From positions 675,001-739,000 of the forward strand of contig VCAZ01000044.1 in the NCBI GenBank assembly GCA_005784505.1: a stretch of 64,000 nucleotides of DNA. Direction: 5' to 3'. Source of the DNA: Bagarius yarrelli. Lineage: Eukaryota > Chordata > Actinopteri > Siluriformes > Sisoridae. The first letter of the stretch is position 1; each line of letters opens with the position of its first letter. Shown here piece by piece: positions 24,771 to 39,252 of the stretch. A model generated the notes under the pieces. That model was not told where the DNA came from. It was given only the letters and a program-made list of their open reading frames with translations, and did no database searches. The translations under genes were made by a program, and so were the position numbers.

Positions 24771-25438
24771 TGGTTTCTGCTGGAAAAAAAAATACTACCA
24801 ACTAAAACATGACCTAAGATGAAATAACCAATTACAAAGAAACCCTCTTCAAATATTAAGATCAAGTGAAAGATCATTAAAAGGCAATAAATCAGAAAAA
24901 AATAACATTCAGAATAATATCATGGTGTCTTAAACCTCACCTTAAGGCTAACTGTAATGAGTTGGTAGAAAACAAAACCCAAATCTTTGCAACATTTCGG
25001 CATTTTCATATATGCACGTGATATCGTTTACAAATGAAAAGGTATGAAAAATTGCTTTGTATCCTCTCCCAGTTAGCAGACATCATCCATGTTATATCCT
25101 TATACCGAAAACATGAACATTTCATCAAATAGAATACAATGTAATAAAATTGTAATAGTTTCCCATTATGGTGTCTCCATGCAACAAAAAAAAGAAATTA
25201 CAAAGAAATGATAAAGAAAAAAAAAAAAACATTTTTCCCATTTATGTGCAAACTTAGCGATGTGAAGCTCATTTATATTCCCCTTTAGCTGCTTTTTCCT
25301 CTTCACCCTTGCTGTTATTTATAGTCAAAGCGGACAAAAATATATGTTTTAATTTTATGTGTATAGTTACGCAAGTCATTATCTGCAGTTGCTGTTTAGA
25401 GTTGGGCTTCGTTGGAGGTCGACAGCACAACAACCAAA

Positions 25439-28400
25439 TCAATCAATTATCTGAAGAGACCTGAGTGCAGCTGATGTTGTCTCATTCACAAAGAAATTTT
25501 TATTCATCCCTTGCTGGAAATAAAACAAACAAACAAAATTACTAAATACACACAGGCAGCTACATTATACTGACTAGAATATTAATATTTATATAAAATG
25601 TAAATTTAACATTTATAAAAAATGAATTAAAAAACCCCATCAAATTAAATGATTAAAAAAAATATAATGGACACAATTGTAAAAGTCTGCTGATCCTTTT
25701 CGTCAGTTTTTTATATATATATCATCAACATAACATGACAGAAAATTGCACAAACAGTCATTAGAAAGCAGTTATACCAATGGACACATTTTTTCTTAAA
25801 AAGCTACAAACAGAAAAACCCGATAGCCCCCATATATGTTAGTTTATAAGACAACAACTTTGCACACGGAAACTAGCATGACAAGATTTGATTTAATACA
25901 GGCCTACCAGTGGACACAAATTTTCCCCAACAGCCCTTAACAGCTTATCTACTGCTGCCTAATTGGTAACAAAAGTCATTTTACAGAAAAACAAAAAAAA
26001 TTAAAAAGTTATTTTACCTGCACACACCCACTTTTATCCAGCCTCTCCCTATCTCTGGCTTGGAATCATGTGAACAACTGAAATCAGAAGTCACACACCC
26101 AAACCTACCCACCCTTTCACACCCAACCTGAACACAAAACAATCTGTCACCTTCATCTCTACTTTGCAGCTACAGAGTAAGGTCTGCTATGCTGCAGGAA
26201 GGAGAGAAATGCTGTCGAAACTTTCAGAAAATGGTGTCAGATTGTTCAAAGCAGAGGAGTATATGGACTTATGTAAATATACTTACTATAATTACTATCA
26301 TTTCGATGGCTTATTAAAAAGGCAGGGTTTAAAATAACAAAATATGACAGAAAGTGAAAATGATTCAACAAAAGGTATTTGTCAGGCAGGTATGAAGAAA
26401 TGGTGCAATGCTTAAGTTCCACCGCTTTGTTATGATTGCTTATATGATAATGTGTCCGTGTCAACACCTTTCCAAGATACGTCCAAACAGAGAAAGCATT
26501 CAGTAAATTATTTTTACTGTCTTCCGAAAAAATATTTCAACACTTTGGTGGCATTCGAATTCGAGGATAAAACTACATTATGGACATGGTGTCAGTCATC
26601 TTGTTTATAAAACAGCATGTTTACTCAATTCTAACTCAATTTTAACAACAATTTTAACAACATGGTCTGAGGTGTGTTATTCCTTCATAAAAAATAACAT
26701 TTTATAACATTTTATAATTATCTCATATAATAAGACACAAAAAGTTAAATGCTGTTACTATATTTGTAGTTTTGTGTGTTTGTCCTGTCTTAAAACCTAA
26801 GGTTAGTATTGTTTAGATGACAACTACATTTGAAGAAAACAAAAATTATTATTTTGGATATTTTAGATTTGTTGAATAGTTAAAACGGCTCTTTCAATAA
26901 AATATTTAGAATAATGCAGGCCGGGGACGTGTTTGGGGTGTCTGTGTGTGTGTGTATGCATGTGCTGCTACCTATGAACTTTATCATTTTCGTAGTTAGT
27001 GTTACCGCTGCAATGTGCCAATGTTTACAATGCTTAATTTGATACGAAATAATAAACCACACTTTTTAATTGTTCACGATTAGATATAATGTTGTCAAAC
27101 AAGGGAACAAGTTAGATCCTGTTTTTACCTCCTTAATATAAAGTACTTTGGAATGAGAGAGAAAAGTTACATGTCTACTAAAAATGCCTATGTATTTTAT
27201 TGCCTTATGCACAATAAGCTGCTTCTATAAAAACACTCGTTTAACTTAAGTTAAAAATATTTTTTTTTTAAATGGTCACACAAATATGTTTGTATTATTT
27301 ATAAGTATAAACGAAATATGTTAAAGAAAGAAAATAAGAAAGAAAGAAAGAAAGTAAATAGGGAGAGAAAAGAAAAAAGAAAGAAAGAAAAGTACTTTTT
27401 GTACGTCGCTCTGGACAAGAGCGTCTGCTAAATGCTGTAAATGTAAATGTAAAAAAGGGAGGAAGAAAGAAAGAAAGAAAGAAAATCACTTTTTTGTTAA
27501 ACTGGTTGTATCACAATGTGGTAAAAGAAATGTTAAAGCACTGGATTAAAACCCCTCACCTTCTTGAGGAAACCTTGAATACTCTTGTCAGACCAGAGGC
27601 TATGAAGCAGAGCTCCTGCTGCCTTACTGGTCTTCGGCATGGCGCTTTAAAAGAAACGTAGATTAGAACACAGATCTCTCGCAATTCCAGTAATACAGCT
27701 GTTCTTTTTTTTCAGTGAAGACACTCACAAGTTTTGACTCATGTTATTGAGTGAGTTGATCAGGCCGTTGCTTAGTAATTTTTTTGCCAGCTCAGGTTCT
27801 GCCCTTAGCAGGTTGTTTGCCGTGTGGCAGGCCACTGACATGGCGCCGTCAGATTCTGGAGTAAGGTCAGATGTCAAAGTCCTGAGGACACCAGGAAGAG
27901 CCTGACGAGCTGTTGTCCATCAATCAACAAAACATCAATCAACATCAATCATGTTACCAAGCAAACTGTCTGACTAACGAATTAACATGCTACTTATCAT
28001 TACTATGTATTAAAAAAGCGACACGGGGCAACCAGTCAGAAATCTTAACATGGTATATAAAATAAAATCTTACAACATGGATATGATAGTCAGGTGTCCC
28101 ACAACATTTGCTTACATATTTGTAAATACAAAATGTCTACAAAGTAGACACACAAACCCACAGCTGAAGGCTAAGACACTACAAAAGATGTTTAGAATGT
28201 ATTTTTAATGGCTGCTGGTTTCAGTCATGCAAAACAGTCTTGCTGCATTCTTTATACTCATGCTAATTTGTTATAGCTCGCTTGTTTTTTTCCCATACGA
28301 ATAAAAAAGTTCTCCAATAATTCACCCAAGATAAGTATAAGATAATTATAAATATAAATCAATTTACCCAGAGTTCTTTGCAGCGAGGGGGTTCGAGACA

Positions 28401-31400
28401 GGTTTCCCACAAGTGAGGTGATGCTGTTCCTCAGAAGTGGATTCGATGACTGTAAATGCTGAGAGATGTTCTGGACTCCATTCAGCCTCTGGGCAATGGT
28501 GTGGCTCAGCACATCTGACACCTTAAATGTGTACACAGAAAAACACAACTTAATTTCTCGCTAATACAGGCTTACAGATGTATGAACCAAACTTATACTT
28601 AAATTTTATATTTGTATACATTTTTAAGTGATTTTTTTCCTTTTTCTCCATAAAAAGTATGTTTATACATGTTATCGTACACTTTATGTTGATCAGAACA
28701 TCAATTATCTAGTTTTAGTGGCATCTGTCAAGATTTGGTATATTTTAAGTCTGCAAGTGGAAGCAGGCAAAACTGCCGACTGTAAGGATCTGAGTGACAT
28801 GAGAAACAAACGCTAGCTTGTCTGGTATGAACCCACAAAACAGCCAGTAAATTTGTTTTTTTTTTAAGTTCCTGCTAGCTATGAAAGAAAGTTGTCAGTT
28901 CACACAGGTTATTCGTTACTTATGCACATTTATAAGCTTTTAATAATGCCTATTATCCTGAGCACATCACCACCTTTTTTTTCTTTAAACACCATTGGTA
29001 GATACTAACCACTGCATACCTGACTGGACCTGCCTTTTACGAGACGCTCTGAACTATCACAATATAACTTTAGTCACCCAGATCCGCACAATTGCAGACA
29101 TTTCCTGCTTTCAAAACATTAAACGTTAAGAACTGATTGTTCACATGCTGTCTAATATATCCAACCTGTCACCATCACCGGAACGCAATAATCAATGATT
29201 TTCACATAACAGATGTTGTCAATGTGTGTGTGTTTTTTTTTAAACTAGTATTTCAATGTTGTTCGTGTTAGACTATCCAGTAACTTTGATTTTCTATCCG
29301 AATTTAGAATAAAAGGAACTGTGGGTAAAATTATTCTTACTGAGAGGAAAACATATCTATTGTTATAATTATTAAACAGAAATTGTGTTAAAATAACACA
29401 CTCTTGTTTTTGAGAGCACAACATTTAAAGTGTTAAGATTTTTTGTCCAACCTTATACTAATCTTTATAAGACACCTATATACTAGGATATACTAATCTA
29501 ATATTTGTCCAAATTTTTTTACAAATTATTTATTTTCTGTCCAATATGCTTTATCTACACATGTTACCTTAATATAAAACCTTTTCCTAATTTATGCTTT
29601 CCTAAATTATAGCTGTGACAAACACTGTGTTACACACACTCTTCTCAGGTATACACAATCCATCCAATGAACTTAAAGGCATTAAATAGACTTGAAAGCA
29701 TTCTAGAAATTCTGAATTTGACTCATTATTTATTTATATGATAGCATAATAGCTATAGTCAACGCTTTTTTTGGTTTTGATTTCTGGACCCATTCCCCTC
29801 CCTCACTATCTCCCCATTTCATCTCTGTTTGTCCTATAAATAAAGGCAAAACTGCCCAAAAAAAATCTTTAAAAAAAACGGTGATAGACAACATAAAAGC
29901 AAATAAAAAACAGGACACTAGCTAATCAGACTATTGGGCTCTTACTGGTGAAGAATGTGAAAAACACCTCGGTGTCCTACAGTGTGTAATCTACTAGTAT
30001 ACAACGAAGCTACTCACAACAATGCATTAAAGAAACCGGATCTTACCGGGCCCTTCTTGGCGGTGAGATTGTGAAGTGCTCCACTGCATGCTTCCTGAAT
30101 TTTGGGGTTCTGACTGTTGCCCAGCAGATTTAGATATGACTGCAGTGTCTTTGAGTGAATAAGTCTGCTCTTGCCTTTGGGATTGAAATCATCCATCAAC
30201 GGGTATTCGGTGTGACTCTTTAAGACCACAAAACAAAATCCATTTAAATTTATACCAACTCGCCATATCAAATAGACTGTAATTTTACTTTCTGCTAGTG
30301 TTTTGTGTTACTAGTCAATAATGTCTATGAATGAATCAAAATTTTGGCTTTATGTGCATGAGGATCATTTTAGTTGTTTTAGTTAATTATTTATTTATTA
30401 ATTAAACATTATTCGACATAGTTAAGAGTTATATAAAAAAATTAAATAAAATGTTAATCTGTTGTAGATTTGTCCAGATTTGTTAATTGATTTTTTCCCC
30501 TATATAATTCATCATTTAATTAGTAAACTAAACTTGATACTAAGGCTGAGAGTAAACTGACCTCTTGCGGGATCTTGCGACTCTGGTTGCTGAAGCACCC
30601 GATAGGGCCGGTGTCACCACGGCTTTCAGAAGCTGTAGCCAGTGAGTTTATTTTGCTAAACAAACCAGGTGCCTCGGTTTCGAGCTGATAGGTGAGGTTA
30701 TGCAGAACACACACACAGTTCTCCACAGACTGCGGGTAAATATTAGAACAAAAAAAACCTGTTAGGACATGAAAAATGTTTACCACTTCTTGTATTGTGA
30801 TGACACTTACCTTAGGCCACGTATATTGTATTGCACATTTTTGTTACTACATGTGAGCTACAAACACACAGACTCCAAATGTACATTTTTATAGAACGAC
30901 AGAAATAAACCAGTAAAAATAAACCCATCACTGTAACGATAAAACTAATGATCTAAAATATCTAATAAATTCAGTTGCTTTAGTTAAATTTATTAGATTT
31001 TCATATTGTAGCATCATTGTGAATGGAACCAGATCCAAGGAAGCAGTCAAAAATACCTTATCATTTACTCGGCCGTTGTCCACACTAGACTGCACATGTA
31101 GGACTAGCGTGTCAATCAGGCCCTCGCAGTTGCGTAAAGCTTGCCGGTTTGCCAGTATGCCAGAACTGAGATTTCTGTTGGTAAAGAGAGTAAACAGAAT
31201 ACAATAATATAACATTATCTTCTTTCTTTAGTTTTCCAATTACTTTATTTGTGTCAATAAACAAACACGGAGATCTTAAATCAATGCAACCAAATACTGT
31301 TGCTTAACAGACCAAACCAATTTATAAGAATACCATAAGGAAATACATTAACATGGCTTACTGTGATAAAAATATCGATACTATAGCCATTTTTTTTACA

Positions 31401-34400
31401 ATTGTGTATCAATGATCTAATCGCAAGTATCGATATATATTTAATTTTTTTGTTATACTGATTCACATTTATGTTAATATTTAATTCAAAAACTCATTTG
31501 TGTCGAACAATTTCCTTCTTCGCTTCTGTAGTTGTCGCTTTGTATTTGTTGTATTTTCAGCTATTTGTTTTATTTTTTTATTTTAAAGTATTGCAATATG
31601 TATTGTTATGTATTGTACCGTGACCCATGTATTGAGATATGTATCGTACCAGGAGACCCTTGCAAAGCCCTATAAAACAATGACCAAATGTTTGTACCTA
31701 AAATTTCCTTTACCATTTAAAATTTAAAATAATATAAAATTATAAAATTATATGAAAATAATATAAAATTATAAAATTATACATTTATTTTACTGTAATT
31801 AAAGTATTAGAACATATGAATCAATAGAATAATTTTTTTAAATTATGTACACACACCACACTGTGATTAATTGATCGGAAAGTATGTTCGTTTTTTTGCT
31901 TTACTAGTAGTTAGCTTGACTTGAAATAACAAGCATGTCCTGCCGCGTCAGCCCCAAAGACTGTAAAAAGACTGTTCATTGTCACGAAGTAGCTTTCACT
32001 GAATGCGACTGAAAAAAACAGTAGCAATCACATTAGATTGCTTAGCATCAGTTTAATTATAACCCCAGAGCTAATGTGCGATTAGTATAACACTTGTTTC
32101 TCTACTGTGTTAGAAGGGCTGCATTTTTTTATTGGACAAAATAAGGCCTGATCACTGGTTTAATAACTGCAGAGAGAAGGAAGCACATTGCAGTCAGAGA
32201 AAATAATATTTTTCTTTTCTTTTTACTTTACCTGCAACCCTTAAAATGTGTTAAAATGTAAAACTTGCTAAACTTTCTCTGTTTTAACAATGTGTGTAAT
32301 GACTCATGCCCAGTCTCATAATTATATTATTATCGACATGCCAGACTTATTTCTGGTCTTAAACTAAACTAAAATAAGGTGCCGTAGACAAAATGCAGAC
32401 AAAAAACCACATTCGTTCATTCAACCAAAGCAATATAATGTTGGTGAATTGCTGTTCGTTTTTTTCCCTCCATTTTCCTCCATTTGCCAAAGAGATCAAC
32501 AAACGAGTCTGTAGAGATTTTAAAGCAATTTGACGCTGAAATCGGGTGCTTATTATGCACAATGACATGTTCTGTAACGTTTCATATTCACACAGCAACC
32601 CAAATGATGGGCTTTATAAAAAACAAAACACATTTTCACTGAAATTATACAGTCAATTGGTTTTTAAAAGTGATAGCCAGCTAGATTTAAACATATATAT
32701 TAAAGCTAAATAATAAATAAATAAATAATATTAAAAAAAATAATAATAAATAAATTTGATAACTATAAATCGGTAAGAGTGTGGGGAAAAGTGTAAAAAA
32801 TGAATATATCACTCAATTTTAATTATAAGGTTTATAAAAACCCAAAATGCCGCTTTTTCGTGCCGCTTACCGTAGACATGCTGTGGCATTGCAAAAGCTC
32901 TCAGTACGAGCTTCGACATCAGACCCGATGGCTGAGGTGTCTGCGTTAGGCTGCAGCACAGTGCTAGTAAGGACAGGTAGAGCCTGACGTAGCAGATCAG
33001 GCTGAATTTTTTCCTCCGATGACAGGTTCCACAGAAGACCTGGTTAGTTACAAAGCTCGATTACTCCAAATCAAAAAGAAATATTATGTTTAAAGGGTGT
33101 ATGGTTCTTAAATATCTGGTCAAATGATAATTTAGAAAAAATGATTTATAGAAGGGTTCAAATTAGTGCACAACAAATTTATTTATGCTTATTTGTTGGT
33201 TTGTTTGATTTATTATACATATAATGTAAAACAGGTTTAATATTAATTATTATGACAATTTTACAGCAGTAAAAAAATTCTTAGTCACTAAAACCTGTTT
33301 TAACATTGCAATTTTTCCTACCTAATAAGCACCATAGACTGATTAGGACAGTAATTTTATTCACTGGTGGAGAAGGAAGGCGTCAGTTTAATACTTTATA
33401 TAAAAGATCTTAGGTTTTATTCCTTTATTTAATACCACATTAAGCCAAGCCTATGGCAGCTAATTCATCTAATTAGGACTTTTCAGGACTGTGAGTGTGA
33501 AGCTGCTTACCGGTGACATGTTTCTGAGTTTCAGCTGAGTTAGTGACTCGGAGTAGCTGCAAAGCCTCTTTCACCCCTCCTGCACGGCGCACCTCTTCTT
33601 TGTTAGCTGAATTCTTGAAAACAAGGTTACGCAGGGCAGAGGCCGACGTCAGCTGGATGTTAGGGTTAGGGCTGCTAAGCATGGACACCAACGGAGCGAT
33701 GCCATTTAGCCTCCGTACCTAAGAGAGACAAAATAAGCAAAAAGGATGGTGAATATTATGCAAAGCTGTCAGAAATTATCCACTTAGACACGTTATATAG
33801 GTAAACTTAGCTAACTGTTTAAGACTTGCCGTTTAGTGATAACACTCAACAAAACCTTTGGGTGCAAAGGGCATCACCCTGGTGATTGAGAAGCTTCTAG
33901 CAACGCCTGGTTTTTAGATTCAGCTATTAACACAAGAAGTGATGTGCTGTTCCTGCATACAACTCCTCTTTTGATGGAAGCTGTACTCTCTTTCAGTATT
34001 TACTTTTGTGTTTGAATTCATTAATGCATAGAGTCAGCTACGATACAGCGTCCCTGGAGCAGGAAGGGTCTTACTTAAGGGTCTTGCTCAAGGACCCAAC
34101 AATGGCTGACTGTAGGTGGTGGTGCTTGAACCAAGGTCTTCCTGCTCCTCAGATCAGCAACTCAGGCTGGCGGTGGTGGGGCTTGAATCCAGGTCTTCCT
34201 GGTCTTTAGATTAACAACTCAGCCATCAATGCCCCACCCGGATTTCCAGATATCGGACCACCACTTCAGGCTCACGATCGGCCCAACATCATGTATTTAA
34301 CTTGCCTGCAGCCTGATTATTTATTATCATTACAATAATAGAAAGGTTAAATGAGTGCATATGAATGATCAAAAACCTATAAGAATTCCAAATCTGTCCC

Positions 34401-37400
34401 CCCTTCGGACCACCCTTTATCTGTGATGTCAAACTTTCAAACTTGCACAATTTTACTTTAAAATATTTTGATTTGGGTTTTTGACACTATTTGGGTTAAT
34501 AGTTGTTAATAATTACATGGGATGAATAAATGTTTGGAAGCTTTGCATGAAGAAAAGTTCACACAGGTTTTTATAAGACTTGATTAAATGATTAGGTATA
34601 TTAAATCATCTGATATAAAGCTGTCAATTAAACTAAAATTAACATGCATTCTTCACTATATGTTTGCAGTTAAATTTTATTGGTTACATTAACCAATCGT
34701 ACCAAATGTGAGAGGACATTTGGTATTGCGCAACATATAATATCGTATTGACTTAAAAACTTAATATAAAAGCACAGTGATTTAAAACTTCATTTATAGT
34801 CAACTGTGATATCAACTTTGAGATCAATAAGAATTCAGAACTAAAGTAAAAGTTAGCTTTTGACTTTAATACACATATCACTGCCATAAAGAAAGAATAG
34901 CTCGATCTGATTCTCTCTTTCGTTTCAGCCTGACTTGGAGCAGCCTCATTAATAATCAGGAATTACCCGAAAAATGATAATAGTTAGCATTCCATATAGT
35001 CTGGGCATGTTTAAAGCCTCTATCAAATAAACTTATTTGCCTTTTAAACTTCCTGTCTGTTCAGCACTGCTATCAGGCACACTTTTAGAAGAGATAGACG
35101 CCTGGACTGTCGAATAGCAAAAGGCTACCTACGTGTAGGCTAACACCAAGCGTAAACGCAAACATATTTAAAATTACTAAATGATTTCTGAAATAAACAT
35201 TTTAAAACTTTACATTCATGTAAGCTTGTCCCCCATGTCAACAGCACGCCAGCGGTCCTGCATCAGTAATTACCCTCACGTAGTTGAACTGTAAAATTGA
35301 CATTGGTAGACACCCTTATTCAGAGTGGCTTACATTTATGGGGCCCAGCGGTGACAGCTTGGTGGTGCTGTGAATCAAACCCTAATTTTCCAGTTAGAAG
35401 TCCAACACCTTAACCACTGAGCTACCACTTGTAACCTCCATCTGTTTCAATATTTCTATAATAGGGATAAAATACCAAACTGACATTCGATAAAGCTTTT
35501 GCTTTGTGTTCAATATTACAGTTCATCATTTCTCTACCTTATATCTATTATATTACAAATAAAAGCTTGTTTGAAATGTTGTTTGCTCACCTCATCCTTG
35601 GCCTTGTCATCTGTAAATGTGTTATGCTGAATGACCGAAGCTCCATGCAGCTGATACCTTTCATCACATTGGTTGAGCCATGATATGGCCTCTGCTAACG
35701 GAATACCAGACATGTTTGCCTCTCCATTCATCCTAATAATCAACACCAGAGAAACTCTCACTTATCCATTTGACCTTTCGGTAGAATAATACCAGAGATC
35801 ACAAAAGCCGAGGCTTCAGCTTACCCATTTAGCTCACTCCTGGTTCTGCTAGCCATTGAGAGCTTGGGCTCAGAATACGAGTGGACAGACGGAGGTCTCC
35901 GGTTGATAGTATTGGTACCAAAGAACTGATTACTGCTACTCTGAAGGCTGTTATGGACTTTCATGGGAACAGGGCTAATGAGTGGGGCTTGGCTATGACT
36001 CCTGTCCAGGCTTTTTGACTGCCTGTACTTCTGACTCCAGTGGGCGTTGGTACTCTTGTTGGTGCCTTGATTGGCATAGAGGTCAGCATAGGCACTGGGT
36101 TGAAATTGAGCAGGAAGGCTGGTTGGTAACATGCTGTTATTTGGGATCTTCTGATAGTTGGAGGATCTGGTGCTGACGCTTCTTTGCATCATGCTATTCC
36201 TTTGTTGTCTCTGGAAAATGAACAAATATGAAGCGTCAACCAGGAGCTACAACGTGTGAACAGGTGAACAAATAACTGTTCACCAAAATATGTAACTTTA
36301 TTAGGGGAAAATAACAGTAACATACAAATAATACAGTAAAATACAGTAAACATCTGCTTTGTGCTTAGATTTCATTGTAAAAATAACTGGATTTTGTTCA
36401 CAAATAGGGAAGTATAAAAGGTTTATCAATCTCTTCCTCCGCAAATATCCACAGCTTTATAAGCGCTAGCAGTTCAGTTTCGTTCTGTTTTCTAAAAATA
36501 ATTTATGATTTATGGGACAGGAAGAACAAGCTTGTCCGACTTCAGACCGCAAATGTTTAAATGCTTAACTCGTCTTATTTACTTATTGACTTTCTCCTAC
36601 TAAACTTAGTGTGACCTTAGATAAGGAACAACTACGTTCACACTTCATGACCGTCAAAACACAAAACCAGGCCCAATTAACCATAAGTGGAACTTTTTTT
36701 TTGGCACACACCCAACACATATTCACACACAGAGGACACCTATAGGACACCGCGTAATTGTATGATAAAGCTTATGATCACACAATCCATCAAATGCGTC
36801 AGTACAAAAAAAGTAATAAAAACAGATATATCTATACAAAATACAATAAATCAGATTCAAATTGTACAGCCTTAATCTTAATTCCCCAAAAGTTATAATT
36901 ATAAACTGTTCAATGCTTTAATTTGATACAAATATATCCTAAATAATTCCTTTTTTAATGCTTTGAGGTTGATTTATTTTTACTGTAAAGTAAACACACA
37001 AGCAAATTATATTACATTTTATTACCGTTGCTGTACAAACTGTCGAAGTCACTGAGTTCCAGGTCTCTAGATTTTTTTCCCGAGGTGTAAATAATACTAA
37101 CAGTAAGTTGTAAAATCAACAGCCTAATAATAAATATACTTTGATGCTGCAAAGTTATTGCATTCCAGGATAACCGAGCTGCTCATCTGAGCTGCTTGAA
37201 TGATCTAACAGTTCTTCTCAATGTCTAAATGTCCAACCTGACCAATTAAATCAAAGAAGGCGGGCTTTGTTCGCAGAAGGCTGTGTATTCATTCCAGCCT
37301 AAGTAAGAAACTCAGTGTTTGCCAAATAATAAATTATAATAATTTTAAAAAACCCAGCTTAACGTTGGCCAAAATTCAGAAAAAAATCATTTACTTTATG

Positions 37401-38321
37401 TAAAATAGTTTGAATGTGTCTAGGTTTGTTTTTTAGCATACTAAGCGAACCGTTTAGAATAAGTGAATTTAAGTTCTAGTAACATTTTAATCATTTAAGT
37501 TTATCAAAATGTATCATCCACAGATTTGACCAAGTAAATTTTTATTTTTAAAATTTTTTTAAGGTTAAAACAATATTATCTTAAGATAAATTTTATCATT
37601 TGTCTGTACATGTCCATGTCTAACTCAAAAGGGATTAGTAAAAGGGATCAATAAATGATTTGCTTTCATTTTCTGTAACAAAATAAGTTCCCTAGTTTTC
37701 CTAGAAAGCCCGGTGTTGAAACCCTGCCTACAGCTAGTATGCTAGGTATGATAACGTTTTTTTTTTATCATGTTATTTTTTTGATGATAAAGATTATTTA
37801 TAAACTGGGGGAAAAAACATGTTTATGTGTACGTGGCATATGTGTGATTCAGGAAAATAAAAGTAAATGCTCGGACTTGCACACAGCAGGAAAAGATTTT
37901 CTTTTAATAAAAATAGAATCTTTAATAGTTCTAATAAATAAAAGAACACGATGTGTATTCATTAAATAGAAAAATGCAGCTTACCATTTTTGCATGTCCA
38001 TTAGCCAGGGTGCTGTCATACGAATAGTCCGATCCATTTAGATTAGTGGGGGAAAACTTGTAGTCATAAAACACCGTGTCACTCTTGGGGCCTAATAAGA
38101 GTGGAAGATTGCAGTGGTTTTTAAAAAGATGAAATAAATCTATATACAAGCATCGCTGATGCTGAGACTTTATTTTTATTTTTTCGGTACTTTACTTCTT
38201 CCATTCCATTGGTAAAATGACTGGACAGCATGGAATAAAAATCAGCTATAGAGAATAGTAGGAAATACGTTTTTTCTATAGATACGCAATAAGAAGAAGA
38301 GACAAGATAAAAAAAATGCCT

Positions 38322-38378
<57 letters not shown>

Positions 38379-38876
38379 AAATGATAAAACACAATAACCC
38401 TCATACATTAATTAAGGGTTGGATTATTTAACACAGAATTAATTATAAGACATATTGTGTTTGTTCATATGGGATATGTAGTATTGCAGTACAAGACAAA
38501 CAAATGTTTGTATTTGATCAAATTCGTCAAGTATTATTATAAAAAGTGTGTATATACATTTATAAACAAAAACAAAATGTCTTCACTCGTAGTGTTAGTG
38601 TGTACAGCTAAAATTCTCGGCTGTCTTTTCACTTCACACATAGAGGATCGAATGCAGCAGTAAAGCTGCAGGTTACAGAGTTGTATATTAAGGTTATAGA
38701 TATACAGTGCGGTTATAGACAGTTATAAACAGGGGTTAGATATTAGCGAGCGGTAGGATGGAAAACTTGGCGTCGCTGGAACTGCGCACTTACAATAAGC
38801 TCAGTGTTCGTCTACTGTTGTGTGAGAAACAAAGAATGGGTGGACTGTTGCTGGGGTTTTTGTTTAATTATCTATA

Positions 38877-38913
<37 letters not shown>

Positions 38914-39252
38914 CTCTATCTATCTCTCTATGCTGCGTATTTTGTGTACCGCTTGTTAAGACAAATAGAGATCTATATAAATAGGCACAGTAGGTATATA
39001 AATCGTTAAATTAGGTAAACAGTTTGTTGTAACTTTTCTGAGTTGTGTGTTTGCTGAGGAAATGCGCTTACTGGTGGGGGACAGTGTCCCTGATGATCCT
39101 CGGCTGTATTTGCTCTTGGTCTTCCGTATGGTGCTAACCTGCTCCATGACGCGCCTCTGGCCCGTGTGGGAGTCTCCGCCGGACGGAAGAGCCAGAGACG
39201 TCTCTCCGATCTCTCCGAAAGACAAAGCCGATCTCAAAGGTTCCAATGTCAT
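25439..39252 (-). CDS. pkp1: Plakophilin 1 (complete, 13 coding exons, 714 aa)
   Basis: Armadillo-family desmosomal plaque protein that links desmoplakin and cadherins to intermediate filaments; also found in the nucleus. Coding exons in transcript order: 39072-39252, 37985-38091, 35825-36210, 35591-35732, 33511-33718, 32871-33039, 31057-31174, 30562-30729, 30047-30217, 28368-28521, 27729-27909, 27560-27644, 25439-25513. They sum to 2,145 nt with every phase matching; human PKP1 is about 726 aa. Residues 1-225 form a Ser/Thr/Arg-rich head. The start MTLEPLRSALSF and LALPSGGDSHTGQRRVMEQV align to the human PKP1 head, not PKP2 or PKP3. Residues about 226-690 hold armadillo repeats, e.g. LTSASALRNLVFKNSANKEE (exon 5), GLLWNLSS (342-349), ATACLRNLSS, VCVLHNLTY and CSGALHNLTA. 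The C-terminus ends LRSLQIID. The ATG at 39250-39252 directly follows a 12-base A run on the minus strand. Coverage of a human-like 21-aa alternative exon was not checked. Confidence 0.95.
27325..27482. repeat. (GAAA)n microsatellite split by a SINE tail fragment
   Basis: Two GAAA-rich runs (about 27325-27392 and 27463-27482) flank a 60-bp piece of the family 1 SINE tail in + orientation (27395-27455, TCGCTCTGGACAAGAGCGTC). The array therefore probably grew from, or was split by, the SINE tail. Lies in the last pkp1 intron, about 80 bp from the 27560-27644 exon. Confidence 0.75.
31340..31680. repeat. Decayed repeat with ATCGATA / TATCGTAC motifs, in pkp1 intron
   Basis: Contains AAATATCGATAC, AGTATCGATATA, TGTATTGTACCGTGACCC and GATATGTATCGTACCAGGAG. 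This resembles the ends of a common fish repeat rich in such motifs. A looser relative may lie at 48185-48260. The family is not identified. Confidence 0.35.
34040..34240 (-). mobile_element. tRNA-derived SINE (family 2), in pkp1 intron
   Basis: Minus-strand copy sharing GCGTCCCTGGAGCAGGAAGGGTC and GGGTCTTGCTCAAGGACCC with the copies at 7612 and 63113. The tRNA-like head end (CTTGAATCCAGGTCTTCCTG) is partly duplicated in tandem at 34120-34200. Confidence 0.6.
35296..35431 (-). mobile_element. tRNA-derived SINE (family 1), in pkp1 intron
   Basis: Contains CATTGGTAGACACCCTTATTCAGAGTGGCTTACATTTA, a shortened body GGGGCCCAGCGGTGACAGC, and the head complement CCAACACCTTAACCACTGAGCTACCA. It lies about 160 bp from the acceptor-distal side of exon 35591-35732. 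Confidence 0.7.
38328..38375. repeat. (TA)n microsatellite
   Basis: Uninterrupted TA dinucleotide run of about 48 bp in the first pkp1 intron. Confidence 0.95.
38868..38932. repeat. (ATCT)n microsatellite
   Basis: About 65 bp of ATCT repeats with two CTCT interruptions at the right end, in the first pkp1 intron. Confidence 0.9.

Larger units (their letters stand above)
22223..25438. other. tnnt2 3' UTR, convergent intergenic DNA and pkp1 3' UTR
   Basis: tnnt2 (+) and pkp1 (-) converge here. AATAAA at 22469-22474 suits tnnt2. TTTATT at 24765-24770 (AATAAA on the minus strand) suits pkp1, giving a 3' UTR of roughly 0.65 kb. Between them are a SINE at 23640-23790 and moderately repetitive sequence. 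No gene was identified. Confidence 0.5.
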
